Assembly (NCBI RefSeq): GCF_036488675.1
Contig: NZ_CP133152.1
Coordinates: 496,001-560,000, forward strand
Direction of reading: 5' to 3'
Length of the DNA stretch: 64,000 nt
Source: Sinorhizobium chiapasense
GTDB taxonomy: Bacteria; Pseudomonadota; Alphaproteobacteria; Rhizobiales; Rhizobiaceae
Part shown: positions 8,871 through 17,889 of the stretch, piece by piece
Layout of the letters: each line of letters begins with the position of its first letter
Numbering within the stretch: position 1 is the stretch's first letter
Position numbers and translations under genes: made by a program
The notes under the pieces: model-generated
What the model was told of the DNA's origin: nothing
The model's input: only the letters and a program-made list of their open reading frames with translations
Databases searched by the model: none

Positions 8871-10799
8871 TCACCGCCCGACTTCACCGGCGCGGACCCA
8901 GACGAGCATCTCGCCGGGCGTGCGGTTGTCCCACAGGTGATAGGGAACGAAACGGGTGGTCGCATGGCTCACCTTCGGCGGTGACGTGCGATAGAGAGTG
9001 GCGCCCCAATCATCCGCTTTATCGCGGGCGACGGAAATGTCGAGCGCGACAGCCCCTTGCAGCTCCGCGATTTCTGCCGTCTTCGCATTCGAGAGGTCAC
9101 CGCTGAGCACGATCCCGTTCAAGCCCGCACCGTTGTCGGTTGCCTCTGCGCAATAAACGAGCGGCCCGCGCATGAGCGCGACACGGCCGGTATCCTGCCG
9201 CACCTGCGGATTTGCCCAGAGCGCCCGCGGCGTCAGCGGAATATCGAGCTCCACACGGTCGCCGCTTCGCCAATCACGCTCGACGCGCGCGTAGCCGTCG
9301 ATCGTTACCTCAGAAAGATCGACCGTCTCGCCGTTCAGTTTCAACGCGGCGCCCTCCGCCCATTCGGGAATGCGCAGCGACAGGGAGAAGTGCACCGGAT
9401 CCTGCGCCGTGACATCGAAGCGGATGGCGCCGTCCCAGGGATAGCGGGTGGTCTGCGCAAGCTCGACCTTCTTGCCGCCGATTTCGAAGTGGCCCTTGCT
9501 CTCGCCGTAAAGATGGACGGCGATCTCGTCCTCTGCGACGGCGTACATATAGGAACCGATCGACGCGAGCAGGCGCGAGATGTTCGGCGGGCAGCAGGGG
9601 CAATGGTGCCAAATCCAGCGATGATGCTTTCCAGCGCTTTCAAGCGGGTTCTCGTAGAAGAAGGTTTTCCCATCGAGCGAAAGACCGGCCATAGCGCCGT
9701 TGTAGAGCGCTTGCTCCATGATGTCGGCATAGCGCCGGTTCGGGCCGCGCCCGAGCATGCGGCTTGCCCAGAAGACGAGGCCGACCGAAGCACAGGTTTC
9801 GGCATAGGCGCTCTCGTTCGGAAGATCGTAGTAATCCGTGAAGCCTTCATTCGACGCCGCCGGTCCGATGCCGCCCGTGACATACATCTGCTTGGTCGTC
9901 AGGTCGTCCCAAAGGGTTTCGAGCGCCGAGGTGAGGCTGTCGTCGTTGTATTCGGTCGCGATGTCCGCCATCCCGGAATAGAGATACATGGCGCGCACGG
10001 CATGGCCGACGACCTTCTTCTGCTCTCGCACCGGTAGATGTGCCTGATTGTATTCGTAGGTCTTCTGGATGAACTGCTTCGGATCGCGGCCGTCGCGGAT
10101 CGCTTCCTCGGTGAAGAAGTGAGGCTCTCGGCCGCGCTCGTCGATGAAGAACTTGGCGAGATCGAGATATTTCTTCTCCCCCGTGACGCGAGCAAGCTTT
10201 ACCAGCGCGAGCTCGATTTCTTCATGGCCGCAGTAGCCCGGCAACTGCCCTTCGCCATGACCGAAGACCTTAATCATATAGTCGGCAAAGCGGCACATGA
10301 CGTCGAGCAGCTTGCGCTTTCCTGTCGCCTGGTAGTAGGCGACCGCGCCCTCGATCAGGTGGCCGGCGCAATAAAGCTCGTGGTGATCGCGAAGATTGGT
10401 CCAGCGCCGGCCGGGTTGCACCCGCTGAAACCAGGCGTTCAGGTAACCGTCCTTGTCCTGCAGCTTTTCATACATGTCGACGATGGCATCGACGCGCGCT
10501 TCGAGCCTGGGGTTGGGCTTGCGGTAGAGCGAATAGGCAATGGTCTCGATCGATTTTCCGAGATCGCTGTCCCAGAACATCTGCGTCGAGCCCGACCAGG
10601 CCTGCAGCGGAATGACGATGCCGGGGCTCGGCTGGCCGACGTCGATCGCCTTGAGCATGCCGGCCTCGACGCAGCGGTCGAGCAGGACTTCGGCGGTGGA
10701 TTCGCAGATCGCGTCCTGGCGGTCGCCGAAAAGGCCGTGCACTTCAACGCTCGGAACGGGGAGGGGGCGGAACTGGCGATCGTGTCGGGGTTTGTTCAT
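8871..10799 (-). CDS. Glycoside hydrolase family 127, beta-L-arabinofuranosidase-like
   Basis: A 642-residue cytoplasmic enzyme (no signal peptide) of the GH127 (DUF1680) family, which releases L-arabinofuranose from beta-linked arabino-oligosaccharides such as those of hydroxyproline-rich plant glycoproteins. The zinc-thiolate catalytic site is recognisable as YAETCAS (Glu and Cys) and HHCPCCPPN (a Cys pair that includes the proposed nucleophile). The (alpha/alpha)6 barrel precedes two C-terminal beta-sandwich regions. It sits inside an ABC operon, which implies that intact oligosaccharides are imported and cut inside the cell. The exact linkage specificity is inferred from the family only. 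Confidence 0.9.
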   Translation of the reverse strand: MNKPRHDRQFRPLPVPSVEVHGLFGDRQDAICESTAEVLLDRCVEAGMLKAIDVGQPSPGIVIPLQAWSGSTQMFWDSDLGKSIETIAYSLYRKPNPRLEARVDAIVDMYEKLQDKDGYLNAWFQRVQPGRRWTNLRDHHELYCAGHLIEGAVAYYQATGKRKLLDVMCRFADYMIKVFGHGEGQLPGYCGHEEIELALVKLARVTGEKKYLDLAKFFIDERGREPHFFTEEAIRDGRDPKQFIQKTYEYNQAHLPVREQKKVVGHAVRAMYLYSGMADIATEYNDDSLTSALETLWDDLTTKQMYVTGGIGPAASNEGFTDYYDLPNESAYAETCASVGLVFWASRMLGRGPNRRYADIMEQALYNGAMAGLSLDGKTFFYENPLESAGKHHRWIWHHCPCCPPNISRLLASIGSYMYAVAEDEIAVHLYGESKGHFEIGGKKVELAQTTRYPWDGAIRFDVTAQDPVHFSLSLRIPEWAEGAALKLNGETVDLSEVTIDGYARVERDWRSGDRVELDIPLTPRALWANPQVRQDTGRVALMRGPLVYCAEATDNGAGLNGIVLSGDLSNAKTAEIAELQGAVALDISVARDKADDWGATLYRTSPPKVSHATTRFVPYHLWDNRTPGEMLVWVRAGEVGR

Positions 10800-10821
10800 G
10801 GTTTCATCCGTTTCTTGGAGT

Positions 10822-11712
10822 TCATTTCACCGCGCCGGCCATCAGCCCGCGCATGTAGTAGCGTTGCAGAAGCAGGAAGACGACGAGGCAGGGCAGTGTC
10901 ATGACCGCGACACCGGCCTGAACCGCACCCCAGTTGACCGCGCCGAGGCGACCGGCGCGAACTGCCATCATCAGCACCGGGAGCGTGTATTTCTCGTTGC
11001 TCGACAAGAGCACGAGTGCCGCCAGGAATTCGTTCCAGGCATTGAGAAAAGCGAAGATCGCGACCGTCGCGATGCCGGGCAACACCAGCGGCATCAGCAC
11101 CCGGAAGAGCAGCTTCAGGTCGCGGGCGCCGTCGATGCGGGCCGCCTCCTCGATCTCCTTTGGCACCGCATCGAAGGCATTGCGCATCATGAAAACCGAG
11201 AAGGGAAGTTGCAGCGTCACATAGACGAGCGTCAGTCCGAACAGCGAATTGTTGAGCCCGAGCCTCGCGAGGATGATGAAGAGCGGCGTGAGGATCGACT
11301 GAAACGGGATCATCAGCGTGGCAATGATCAGCACGAACAGCACGTTCTTCAACGGAAAGCGGTAGCGCGAGAAGCCATAACCCGCGAGCACGCTGACGGC
11401 GACGGTCAGTGCGACGGTCGCGAGCGACACGAGCAATGAGTTGAACGTGTGCTGCCAGACGCCGGCGCCGAAGGTGTCGAGCGAGCGGTAGGAATCGAGA
11501 CTGATTCCGTTCGCGGGCCACGGCGGCAACGGCGGCAGACGGGCCTCGGTGCCGTGTCGGAACGACGCGAGCAAGGTGATGGCGAAAGGCGCCAGGAAGA
11601 AGAGCGCGATCGCCACGCCGGTTGCGTGATAGGTCGATTCGGCCCGGAACGCCTTGCGTTCCCGGCGCCGCCTGGAGAGGCTCATGGAGGGGTTCATTTT
11701 GGAAAGGGTCAA
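10822..11712 (-). CDS. Carbohydrate ABC transporter permease (MalG type)
   Basis: A 296-residue inner-membrane permease with six predicted membrane segments and the EAA loop in EIEEAARIDGARDLKLLFRV near the middle; the C terminus GLMAGAVK is typical of MalG-like subunits. I favour a TTG start at 11712 because GGAGG lies 7 bases before it and TTGA overlaps the stop of the upstream permease; ATG codons at 11697 and 11685 lack such a site. Forms the translocation pore with the MalF-type partner just upstream. Confidence 0.88.
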   Translation of the reverse strand: MTLSKMNPSMSLSRRRRERKAFRAESTYHATGVAIALFFLAPFAITLLASFRHGTEARLPPLPPWPANGISLDSYRSLDTFGAGVWQHTFNSLLVSLATVALTVAVSVLAGYGFSRYRFPLKNVLFVLIIATLMIPFQSILTPLFIILARLGLNNSLFGLTLVYVTLQLPFSVFMMRNAFDAVPKEIEEAARIDGARDLKLLFRVLMPLVLPGIATVAIFAFLNAWNEFLAALVLLSSNEKYTLPVLMMAVRAGRLGAVNWGAVQAGVAVMTLPCLVVFLLLQRYYMRGLMAGAVK

Positions 11713-12626
11713 GGGCGATCCTCCCCGACGCGAAGCAGCCGCAATTGCACGATGCTGATAACCACGAGAATGGCGAGGAGCGCGATCGAGAGAGCCGCGC
11801 CATAGCCGAGATTGAAGGACACGAAGGACTGGTTGAAGATGTAGTAGACGACCGAGATCATGCGGTTCTGCGGACCGCCGCTTGTCATGATGTAGAACTG
11901 GTCGAAGGCGAGGATCGAGCCGGTTACCGAAATGATCAGCGCCAGCGCGATCGTCCGGCGCATCAGCGGCAAGGTAAGATAGCGAAACCGCTGCCAACGG
12001 CCGGCGCCGTCGATGCGTGCTGCTTCGGTCAATTCGGACGGAATTGCCTGTAGCCCGGTGAGCAGGATGATCATCGTAAAGCCGGCGATCTTCCAGACGA
12101 CCATGACGATGATCGTGAAAAAGGCGCTATCGAAGGTCGCGAGCAGATTGGGGCTCTTCTCGACGAGTCCGAGCGCTCTCAGCGCGGGGCCGATGAAGCC
12201 GCTGTCGACGTTCGCCAGCCAGACCCAGAGCAACGACGCCGAGGCCAGCCCGACGACGACGGGCAGGAAGATGATGGTGCGGTAGGCGCCGACGAGGCGT
12301 CGGTGCCTCTCGACGAAGATCGCCAATGGGAAGGCGACGGCGAAGATCGCGATCGTCACGATCACCGTGTAGTAGGTCGTGAAGCGGAGTGCCGAGACGA
12401 AGCGCGCGTCGTTCGCCATGCGGAAATAGTTGTTGAACCCGATCCAGCGCGGCGAGCCGAGCAGCGGCCAGTTGTGCAGGCTCATCCACCCAGTAAACAG
12501 CACCGGCATGACGAAGAAGACGATGACGAGGGCCATCGCCGGGGCGATGTAAAGAAGGCCGCGCCACTGCGAGTGGCGCCGTCTCCTGCGCACGGGCAAT
12601 GCTTTTCCTGGGCCAGAGCCGGCCAT
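11709..12626 (-). CDS. Carbohydrate ABC transporter permease (MalF type)
   Basis: A 305-residue permease. After a basic N-terminal stretch (residues 10-20) come six hydrophobic segments, with the EAA loop SELTEAARIDGAGRWQRFRY. The ATG at 12626 is preceded by GGAGAA. It overlaps the start of the MalG-type gene by four bases and follows the binding-protein gene by 61 bases. Part of the CUT1 importer that probably brings in beta-L-arabinofuranosyl sugars for the co-encoded GH127 enzyme. Confidence 0.9.
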   Translation of the reverse strand: MAGSGPGKALPVRRRRRHSQWRGLLYIAPAMALVIVFFVMPVLFTGWMSLHNWPLLGSPRWIGFNNYFRMANDARFVSALRFTTYYTVIVTIAIFAVAFPLAIFVERHRRLVGAYRTIIFLPVVVGLASASLLWVWLANVDSGFIGPALRALGLVEKSPNLLATFDSAFFTIIVMVVWKIAGFTMIILLTGLQAIPSELTEAARIDGAGRWQRFRYLTLPLMRRTIALALIISVTGSILAFDQFYIMTSGGPQNRMISVVYYIFNQSFVSFNLGYGAALSIALLAILVVISIVQLRLLRVGEDRP

Positions 12627-12687
12627 CGCAATTCTCCGCCTGTTCAGAAAGAGGGGCCGGAGGATTGCCCTCCGGCCTGCCTTGAGA

Positions 12688-13926
12688 TCACTGGCCGGTG
12701 TCGATGATCGACTGCATTTCCGACTGGGCGTTCGAGAATGCCCCGTCGACATCGTCGCCATAGATTGCCGCATTGGTGAAGGTCGCCCAGGGGCCGTTGG
12801 CGCTGTTGATCAGATCGTTGAACTGCAGCGTATAGGGTGTCTTGGCGACTTCGATCGCCTTGATGCCCACCTGCATGCGCGGGTCGAGACCCTCAAGCAC
12901 CTTGTCGGCGATATCGCCGCGGGTCGGCAGGCTGCCGTATTTCGCCATGACCTTCTGGCCGTCCATCGAATAGGTGTATTCGAGGAATTCCTTCACCGCG
13001 TCGATCTTCTTCGTGCCCTTTGTGATGACGAAGTTATCGCCGCCGGCAAAGGACGAGGTTCCGCCATTGACGCCGGGGATCAGCGTCACGCCGAAGTTGA
13101 TGTCTGGGTTTTCGGTGACCAGCGTGCCGATGGCAAAGGCGCCGATACTTTGCTGGCCGATCTTGCCGTTCGTGAAAGTCAGGAAGTTTACGCCGTTGTC
13201 GCTGGCCGAACTCGCCGGCACGAGGTCCTTCTTGACCATCGAACGGTAGACATCGACTGCCTTACGCATTTCCGGCGTGTCGAGCGTCGCAGTCTTGCCG
13301 TCGCTGGAGAGAATGTCGGCGCCCGAACCCCAGACAAGCGGGGTGAAGGTGAAGATCATGCAGCCGCCGCAGCCGCCGCCGGAGAAGTAGAAACCATAGA
13401 TATCGTCACCCAGCGCGCGGATCTTTTCGGCATTGGCTTCGATCTCCTCCCAAGTGGTGGGCGCCTTTTCCGGGTCGAGGCCGGCTTTCTTGTAAAGGTC
13501 CTTGTTCCAGGCAAAGATAGAAGTCTCGACCGAAAGCGGCAAGCCGTAGATGCGATCCTGGTAGGTGCCGAGCTTGACGTGCGACGGCGAGAGCGAATTG
13601 AAGTAGGGCAGTGCCTTGGCCCAATCGGTCAGGTCCTCAAGCTGACCGGCGGCGGCAAAGGCCGGGGTGTAGATGAGGTCGAGCGAAAGCGCGTCGGGGG
13701 CCTGCCCGCCCGCTATTGCGGTCGCGTATTTTTGCACCAGCTCGGAGAACGGCACTTCGGTCATCGCGACCTGGTTCTCGTGGCTGGCATTGTAGGCTTC
13801 GACGACCTTCTTGAAGGATTCGCCGATGCCGGAACGAACCCACATTTCGATCTTCTCGGCGGCCGACGCACCGGACGCCAAGCACAAGGTAACGATGCTT
13901 GTTGCTGCCAATAGACGCTTGATCAT
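12688..13926 (-). CDS. Periplasmic sugar-binding protein of an ABC transporter
   Basis: A 412-residue family-1 (MalE-like) solute-binding protein. Residues 1-22 form a signal peptide ending ASGASA before the mature start AEKIEMWVR. The strong site GGGAGG precedes the ATG at 13926. An odd cluster of cysteines and glycines (GGGCGGC) lies near residue 185 and may form a disulfide or metal site. It delivers the sugar to the permease pair encoded downstream and is the first structural gene after the LacI regulator. Confidence 0.92.
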   Translation of the reverse strand: MIKRLLAATSIVTLCLASGASAAEKIEMWVRSGIGESFKKVVEAYNASHENQVAMTEVPFSELVQKYATAIAGGQAPDALSLDLIYTPAFAAAGQLEDLTDWAKALPYFNSLSPSHVKLGTYQDRIYGLPLSVETSIFAWNKDLYKKAGLDPEKAPTTWEEIEANAEKIRALGDDIYGFYFSGGGCGGCMIFTFTPLVWGSGADILSSDGKTATLDTPEMRKAVDVYRSMVKKDLVPASSASDNGVNFLTFTNGKIGQQSIGAFAIGTLVTENPDINFGVTLIPGVNGGTSSFAGGDNFVITKGTKKIDAVKEFLEYTYSMDGQKVMAKYGSLPTRGDIADKVLEGLDPRMQVGIKAIEVAKTPYTLQFNDLINSANGPWATFTNAAIYGDDVDGAFSNAQSEMQSIIDTGQ

Positions 13927-13965
13927 GGCACTCCTCCCGTTGTGGCGCCTCCTCGCGCCGTTTCG

Positions 13966-14982
13966 TTATTCCGTGGGGCTCATGCCCCCGCACGATTGCC
14001 GGACAACCAACCGGCACGGCAATTTCCTCACGCCCGGCTCGACCCGTCGCCCTTCTGCGAGCGCGAGCACAGTCAGGCCGGCCTCGCGGCCAAGCTCCTT
14101 CAATCCCATGTCGACGGACGTCAGCGGCGGCCGCGTTTGTGCCGCGACGATTTCCCAGTTGTCGAAGCCGACCACCGACACGTCTTCAGGCACCCTGACG
14201 CCGCGCTCACGCAAGGCGTCGACGACGCCGCGGGCGATCTGGTCGTTGCCGCAGAAGATGGCGTCCGGCTTTTCGCCGGGCCGGCTCCAGATCGACCCGA
14301 CCGCCTCATGTCCCCAGCTCTCGGCCCAGATGCCGTAAAGGACCGGCTCGACATCGCCGGCGACCTCCCGGTAGGCGCTGGCGCGCTCCCGCACCGAGAA
14401 GAAATCCTCAGGCCCGGTGATATGCGCGATCCGGCGGCGTCCGAGCTTCGCCAGCCATTCAACTGCAAGACGCGCGCCCTGCGCATCATCGGAGCGCAGC
14501 GTGACACTGTTCTCAGTGCCTTCGGTAAAGGCATAGACGACCGGCACCGGCAGGCTCGACAGATCGACCGGCAAACGCCGGTCCAGGCGCTTGCCGGAGG
14601 CGATGATGCCGTCTACCTGCTTGTCGAGCATGGCGTCGACATGGATCTGCCCCAGCGCCGGGTCGTCTTCGATGGCGCACAGGAATACCGAGACACCGTG
14701 ATCGACCAGTGCTTCGGAAATTCCCGCCATGACCGGCAGGGTAAAACGTCCGTAGGTGTCGTTCGTCAGGAGCCCGATGGTGAAGCTGCGCTTGCTGAGC
14801 AGTCCGCGCGCAAGCGCGTTCGGCCTGAAGCCGATTTCGCCCGCGATGCGCTTCACCCTTTCGCGCGTCTCGGCGCCCATGCGGCCAGTATTGTTCAACG
14901 CCTTCGAGGCTGTTGAAATACTGACGCCTGCCGCCGCAGCCACGTCATGAATGGTCACGCGTCTGTTGGCCGGATTGTCCAG
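13966..14982 (-). CDS. LacI family transcriptional regulator of the arabinoside operon
   Basis: About 338 residues: an N-terminal helix-turn-helix (TIHDVAAAAGVSISTASKALN) with hinge helix, then a periplasmic-binding-protein-like effector domain. Start choice is unusual. In-frame TTG at 15033 is itself the -35 box TTGACA, so it cannot be the start. GGAGG is followed after 5 bases by CTG at 14982, giving the family-like N terminus LDNPANRRVTIHDV; GTG at 14958 is an alternative without a ribosome-binding site. It is the first gene of the operon running to 7793 and probably represses it and itself through the two operator copies in its promoter. Confidence 0.85.
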   Translation of the reverse strand: MDNPANRRVTIHDVAAAAGVSISTASKALNNTGRMGAETRERVKRIAGEIGFRPNALARGLLSKRSFTIGLLTNDTYGRFTLPVMAGISEALVDHGVSVFLCAIEDDPALGQIHVDAMLDKQVDGIIASGKRLDRRLPVDLSSLPVPVVYAFTEGTENSVTLRSDDAQGARLAVEWLAKLGRRRIAHITGPEDFFSVRERASAYREVAGDVEPVLYGIWAESWGHEAVGSIWSRPGEKPDAIFCGNDQIARGVVDALRERGVRVPEDVSVVGFDNWEIVAAQTRPPLTSVDMGLKELGREAGLTVLALAEGRRVEPGVRKLPCRLVVRQSCGGMSPTE

Positions 14983-14998
14983 TGCACCCTCCAATGTT

Positions 14999-15050
14999 AG
15001 GTAGAGAAAACCTTTTCGCACGCGATCTGTCAACAGAAAAAGGTTTTCTC
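14999..15050 (-). promoter_or_regulatory. Promoter and double operator of the LacI-led operon
   Basis: On the minus strand TTGACA (15033-15028) is a perfect -35 box. Two near-identical copies of the palindromic LacI-type site GAAAA(C/G)(C/G)TTTTC flank it: one at 15036-15050, upstream, and one at 15004-15017, in the spacer and -10 region. Together they form a 13-base inverted repeat (GAGAAAACCTTTT against AAAAGGTTTTCTC). The arrangement fits steric repression with autoregulation. Confidence 0.75.
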
Positions 15051-15051
15051 A

Positions 15052-15732
15052 TCATCGATCACTGGGCATGGTTCGGGAGCGGACAGCGGTCAGCAGCAAA
15101 ACCGCGACAAAGACAATCGAGGCAAGCGGGACGACTGCGCCGCGATCCTCCATGGCCAGCAGAGTCATGCCGCTGAACGCGCACCACAGGAGCGGGATGG
15201 GCAGAAGCAGCAACAGGCGTCTTCCTCTGATCGCGAGCACCGTGCCGAGCGTCGTAATCGCGGTCGGATCCGGCATCATGCCGAACGTTTCGGCGGCGGC
15301 AAGCGAACGCGTCGCCAGCAAGGCGAGAAGGGGATGAACCAGGAGCCCGAACAAGGCAAGAACTGTCCCGCCGTAGCGGCGCCATCGGCTCACGGTGATG
15401 GCATGGCTCGTGTTAAAGCTGAGAAGCACAAGAAGTCCGGCCTGGAGAAAGAAGGCGATTGCGGCATAGGTTGCACCCCAGTTTATGGTCGAATAGCGAA
15501 GCCAGAGGAACTGCCATGCGCAAAAGGCCCAGGCGACGGCAAATGCCGGCAGAAGCGCGGCCCTCGCGGACCGTACCGGCTTAGCCGCGAGAACCATGAT
15601 CGCCAGCACCCCGATCACGAAGGCGAGCTGAAGCGGCCAGAATTCCTGATTGTAGCGCTCGATGAGCCGAAAATAGACGCGCGGCGAGAACATCAGGATA
15701 TCGCCAGGCGTGTAAGTCCACCACTCCGACAT
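15052..15732 (-). CDS. DUF6064 family membrane protein
   Basis: A 226-residue protein with about six hydrophobic segments. The N terminus MSEWWTYTPGDILMFSPRVY is characteristic of the DUF6064 family, whose function is unknown. It lies just upstream of the LacI promoter but in the same direction and 47 bases downstream of the aldo/keto reductase gene, so it may be co-transcribed with the latter. No catalytic motif could be seen. Confidence 0.75.
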   Translation of the reverse strand: MSEWWTYTPGDILMFSPRVYFRLIERYNQEFWPLQLAFVIGVLAIMVLAAKPVRSARAALLPAFAVAWAFCAWQFLWLRYSTINWGATYAAIAFFLQAGLLVLLSFNTSHAITVSRWRRYGGTVLALFGLLVHPLLALLATRSLAAAETFGMMPDPTAITTLGTVLAIRGRRLLLLLPIPLLWCAFSGMTLLAMEDRGAVVPLASIVFVAVLLLTAVRSRTMPSDR

Positions 15733-15779
15733 CGACCTTCACCGCTTATCCGTTCGGCGCAATTCGATGTGGCCGGGGC

Positions 15780-16697
15780 TCACAGCGCCTCCACATAGTC
15801 GACCATGCGCCGCCGCATCGCCTCATCAGGAAGGACGCCGCCGCCGGCTTCAAGATTCTCGCGCACGTGGTCGACGCGGGTCGTCGCCGGTATGGCGCAG
15901 GTGACTGCGGGATGCGAGATGATGAACTTGAGCAGGAACTGTGCCCAACTCCGCGCACCTGTCTCGGCAACCCAGTCGGGCAAAGGTTCGTCGTCGAGCT
16001 GCCGGATCAGGTTGCCCTGGCGGAACGGGCGGTTGACGATGACCGCGATGCCTTTCTCCCGCGCCAGCGGCAGGATCCGCTCCTCCGCCTCGCGGTCGAA
16101 GATGTTGTAGGTGAGCTGTACGAAATCGATCGGCTCGCTCGACATGACGCGCTCGATTTCCCGATGCCTTCTCTCTTCCGACGTGGTGATGCCGACGTAA
16201 CGCAATTGTGCCTTTGCCTTCATCTCAAACAGCATCGGCAGATGGTCTTCCCAGGCAAAGAGATTGTGAACCTGCATGAGATCGAATCTCTCAACGCCCC
16301 AGTAGGCGCGGGAAGCTTCAATCTGCTTCGCCCCGCTTGCCGGATCGGAAATCCAGACCTTCTCGGCTGAAAACAGGCGATCGGGGTGTTTCAGTTTCTG
16401 AAGGCCATAGCCGATGGTCTGCTGCGAGGAACCGTACATGGGCGAGGAATCGATCATGCGTCCGCCGCCTTCGAAGAAGGCGGCCATCACGGCAGCGCAC
16501 TCGTCCTGAAGCACCGGGTCATCGCCGACGTTGAAGGTGATCCAGGTACCGAGTCCGATCGCCGGTATTTCCTCGCCGCTCGAGGGGATCGTCCTGCGCA
16601 TGATGCCGGTGACCTGGGCATGGGATGGTTGCCCTACAAGCGGCAGAGACGCGCTCAATGCAAATCCCTGAAGGACCCTTCGTCGTGTGAACCTCAT
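15780..16697 (-). CDS. Aldo/keto reductase with Tat signal peptide
   Basis: A 305-residue AKR-fold oxidoreductase. The N terminus RRRVLQGFALSASLPLVG followed by SHAQ is a twin-arginine signal, so the enzyme is probably exported folded with its cofactor. The catalytic tetrad can be placed as Asp and Tyr in DSSPMYGSSQ, Lys in FSAEKVWI and His in LMQVHNLF. Exported AKRs are less common than cytoplasmic ones. Substrate unknown. Together with the DUF6064 gene it may form a two-gene unit. Confidence 0.85.
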   Translation of the reverse strand: MRFTRRRVLQGFALSASLPLVGQPSHAQVTGIMRRTIPSSGEEIPAIGLGTWITFNVGDDPVLQDECAAVMAAFFEGGGRMIDSSPMYGSSQQTIGYGLQKLKHPDRLFSAEKVWISDPASGAKQIEASRAYWGVERFDLMQVHNLFAWEDHLPMLFEMKAKAQLRYVGITTSEERRHREIERVMSSEPIDFVQLTYNIFDREAEERILPLAREKGIAVIVNRPFRQGNLIRQLDDEPLPDWVAETGARSWAQFLLKFIISHPAVTCAIPATTRVDHVRENLEAGGGVLPDEAMRRRMVDYVEAL

Positions 16698-16956
16698 CGA
16701 GGCACCTCCTTTCAGCGCCCGAGAAAGGTACCGTACCCGTCAGATCCGGCGAGATGATGAACCGTTACAAGCCTGAGGTCACGAAAGTCGCGATAAGCGG
16801 GTCCATCCGCCGGTGGCGTGTCGGGACTTTCCGCTTGTTCGGAGCGGTGCAAGTCCTTATTTGACGTTGACCGTCACGGGCTGAAACGAAATGGTGCAGG
16901 AAACGGCTTCGTCAAGCGGTCCGGCTTCTGGCCGTGTAGCTGCTGTCTTTTGAGCA

Positions 16957-17889
16957 ATGGAACAGATCGCCAAGGCGCCGAAAAAAGAGATCGGATGGGG
17001 CATGCCGACGTCGGTTGCCCTGCATCTGACCGTCGCGTTCCTGTTGCTTTTTCGGCTGCCCGAAGCACCGCCGGAACCGGAAAAGGAACAGAGCGTCAAC
17101 GTCGAACTGGTTCCACCGCCGCGCCCGAAGGCGGAGGAAAAGCCGCCGGCAGAACCAGCGAAATCAAGCGCCAAACCATCCGCCCCGCAGCCGCAGGCCT
17201 TCGAATCCGCTTCAGCACGCGCCGACGTGAACGAAGAGCTACAGCCGCCGCCGAAGCAGGGCGAAATACAAGACGCTCCGAAAGCCGTCGAACAGCCGAA
17301 GCCGACGCCATCCGGGGCAGAGACTGCTGCGCGCGAAATGCCGGAAGCCAAACAGGCGCCGCCAGTGCTGGCAACCCCTCAACCTAACGCGGCGACCCAG
17401 CAGGGCGAGACGGAATCGGCCTCCCTTGAAAGCGTACCGGTTCCCGCGCAACGGCCGCCGCCGGAAACTGCGGAGAAACAGCAGTCCCCGGAGCCGGCAG
17501 GCGCCAAGGTCGATCAGAAATCCGACGAGCTTGTGCCGGCAAAAGAACTCTTTTCGCCAAATGCGCTGTCGAACCCACGCGTCAAGCAGGCGCTCGGGAA
17601 GCTCCCCACCAAGGCACGCATCGCGCAGATCTGCAGCATCGAGGCGCTGGAGCAGATCCGTAATCAGAGGCCGGGCGCTTTCCCGGATATGCTAGGCCGC
17701 GCCGGGACTATTTCGAACTCCGCGCTCACTGCGATGGGCAGCGCGTTTCGCAGCAAGGCGAAGTGGTACAATATCGACTTCAAGTGCGAGGTCGATGCCG
17801 AGGCGACGGCCGTCATTTCCTTCAGCCTTGCGATCGGTGGCGCAATTCCGAAAAGCGAATGGAAGATGCGCGAACTGCCGTTGAACTGA
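16957..17889 (+). CDS. DUF930 domain protein with TonB-like N-terminal region
   Basis: A 310-residue protein. Residues about 15-35 form a single membrane anchor, followed by a long proline/glutamate/lysine-rich stretch (about 40-190) that could span the periplasm as in TonB or TolA, and a C-terminal DUF930 domain with the conserved region AQICSIEALEQIR. The DUF930 function is unknown; the family is largely found in Rhizobiales. The gene stands alone between divergent and tandem neighbours. Confidence 0.82.
   Translation: MEQIAKAPKKEIGWGMPTSVALHLTVAFLLLFRLPEAPPEPEKEQSVNVELVPPPRPKAEEKPPAEPAKSSAKPSAPQPQAFESASARADVNEELQPPPKQGEIQDAPKAVEQPKPTPSGAETAAREMPEAKQAPPVLATPQPNAATQQGETESASLESVPVPAQRPPPETAEKQQSPEPAGAKVDQKSDELVPAKELFSPNALSNPRVKQALGKLPTKARIAQICSIEALEQIRNQRPGAFPDMLGRAGTISNSALTAMGSAFRSKAKWYNIDFKCEVDAEATAVISFSLAIGGAIPKSEWKMRELPLN

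Noticed and set aside
15004..15050. CRISPR-like or mobile-element inverted repeat
   Set aside because: Only two short arms, placed exactly around a -35 box before a LacI gene; an operator pair explains it fully.
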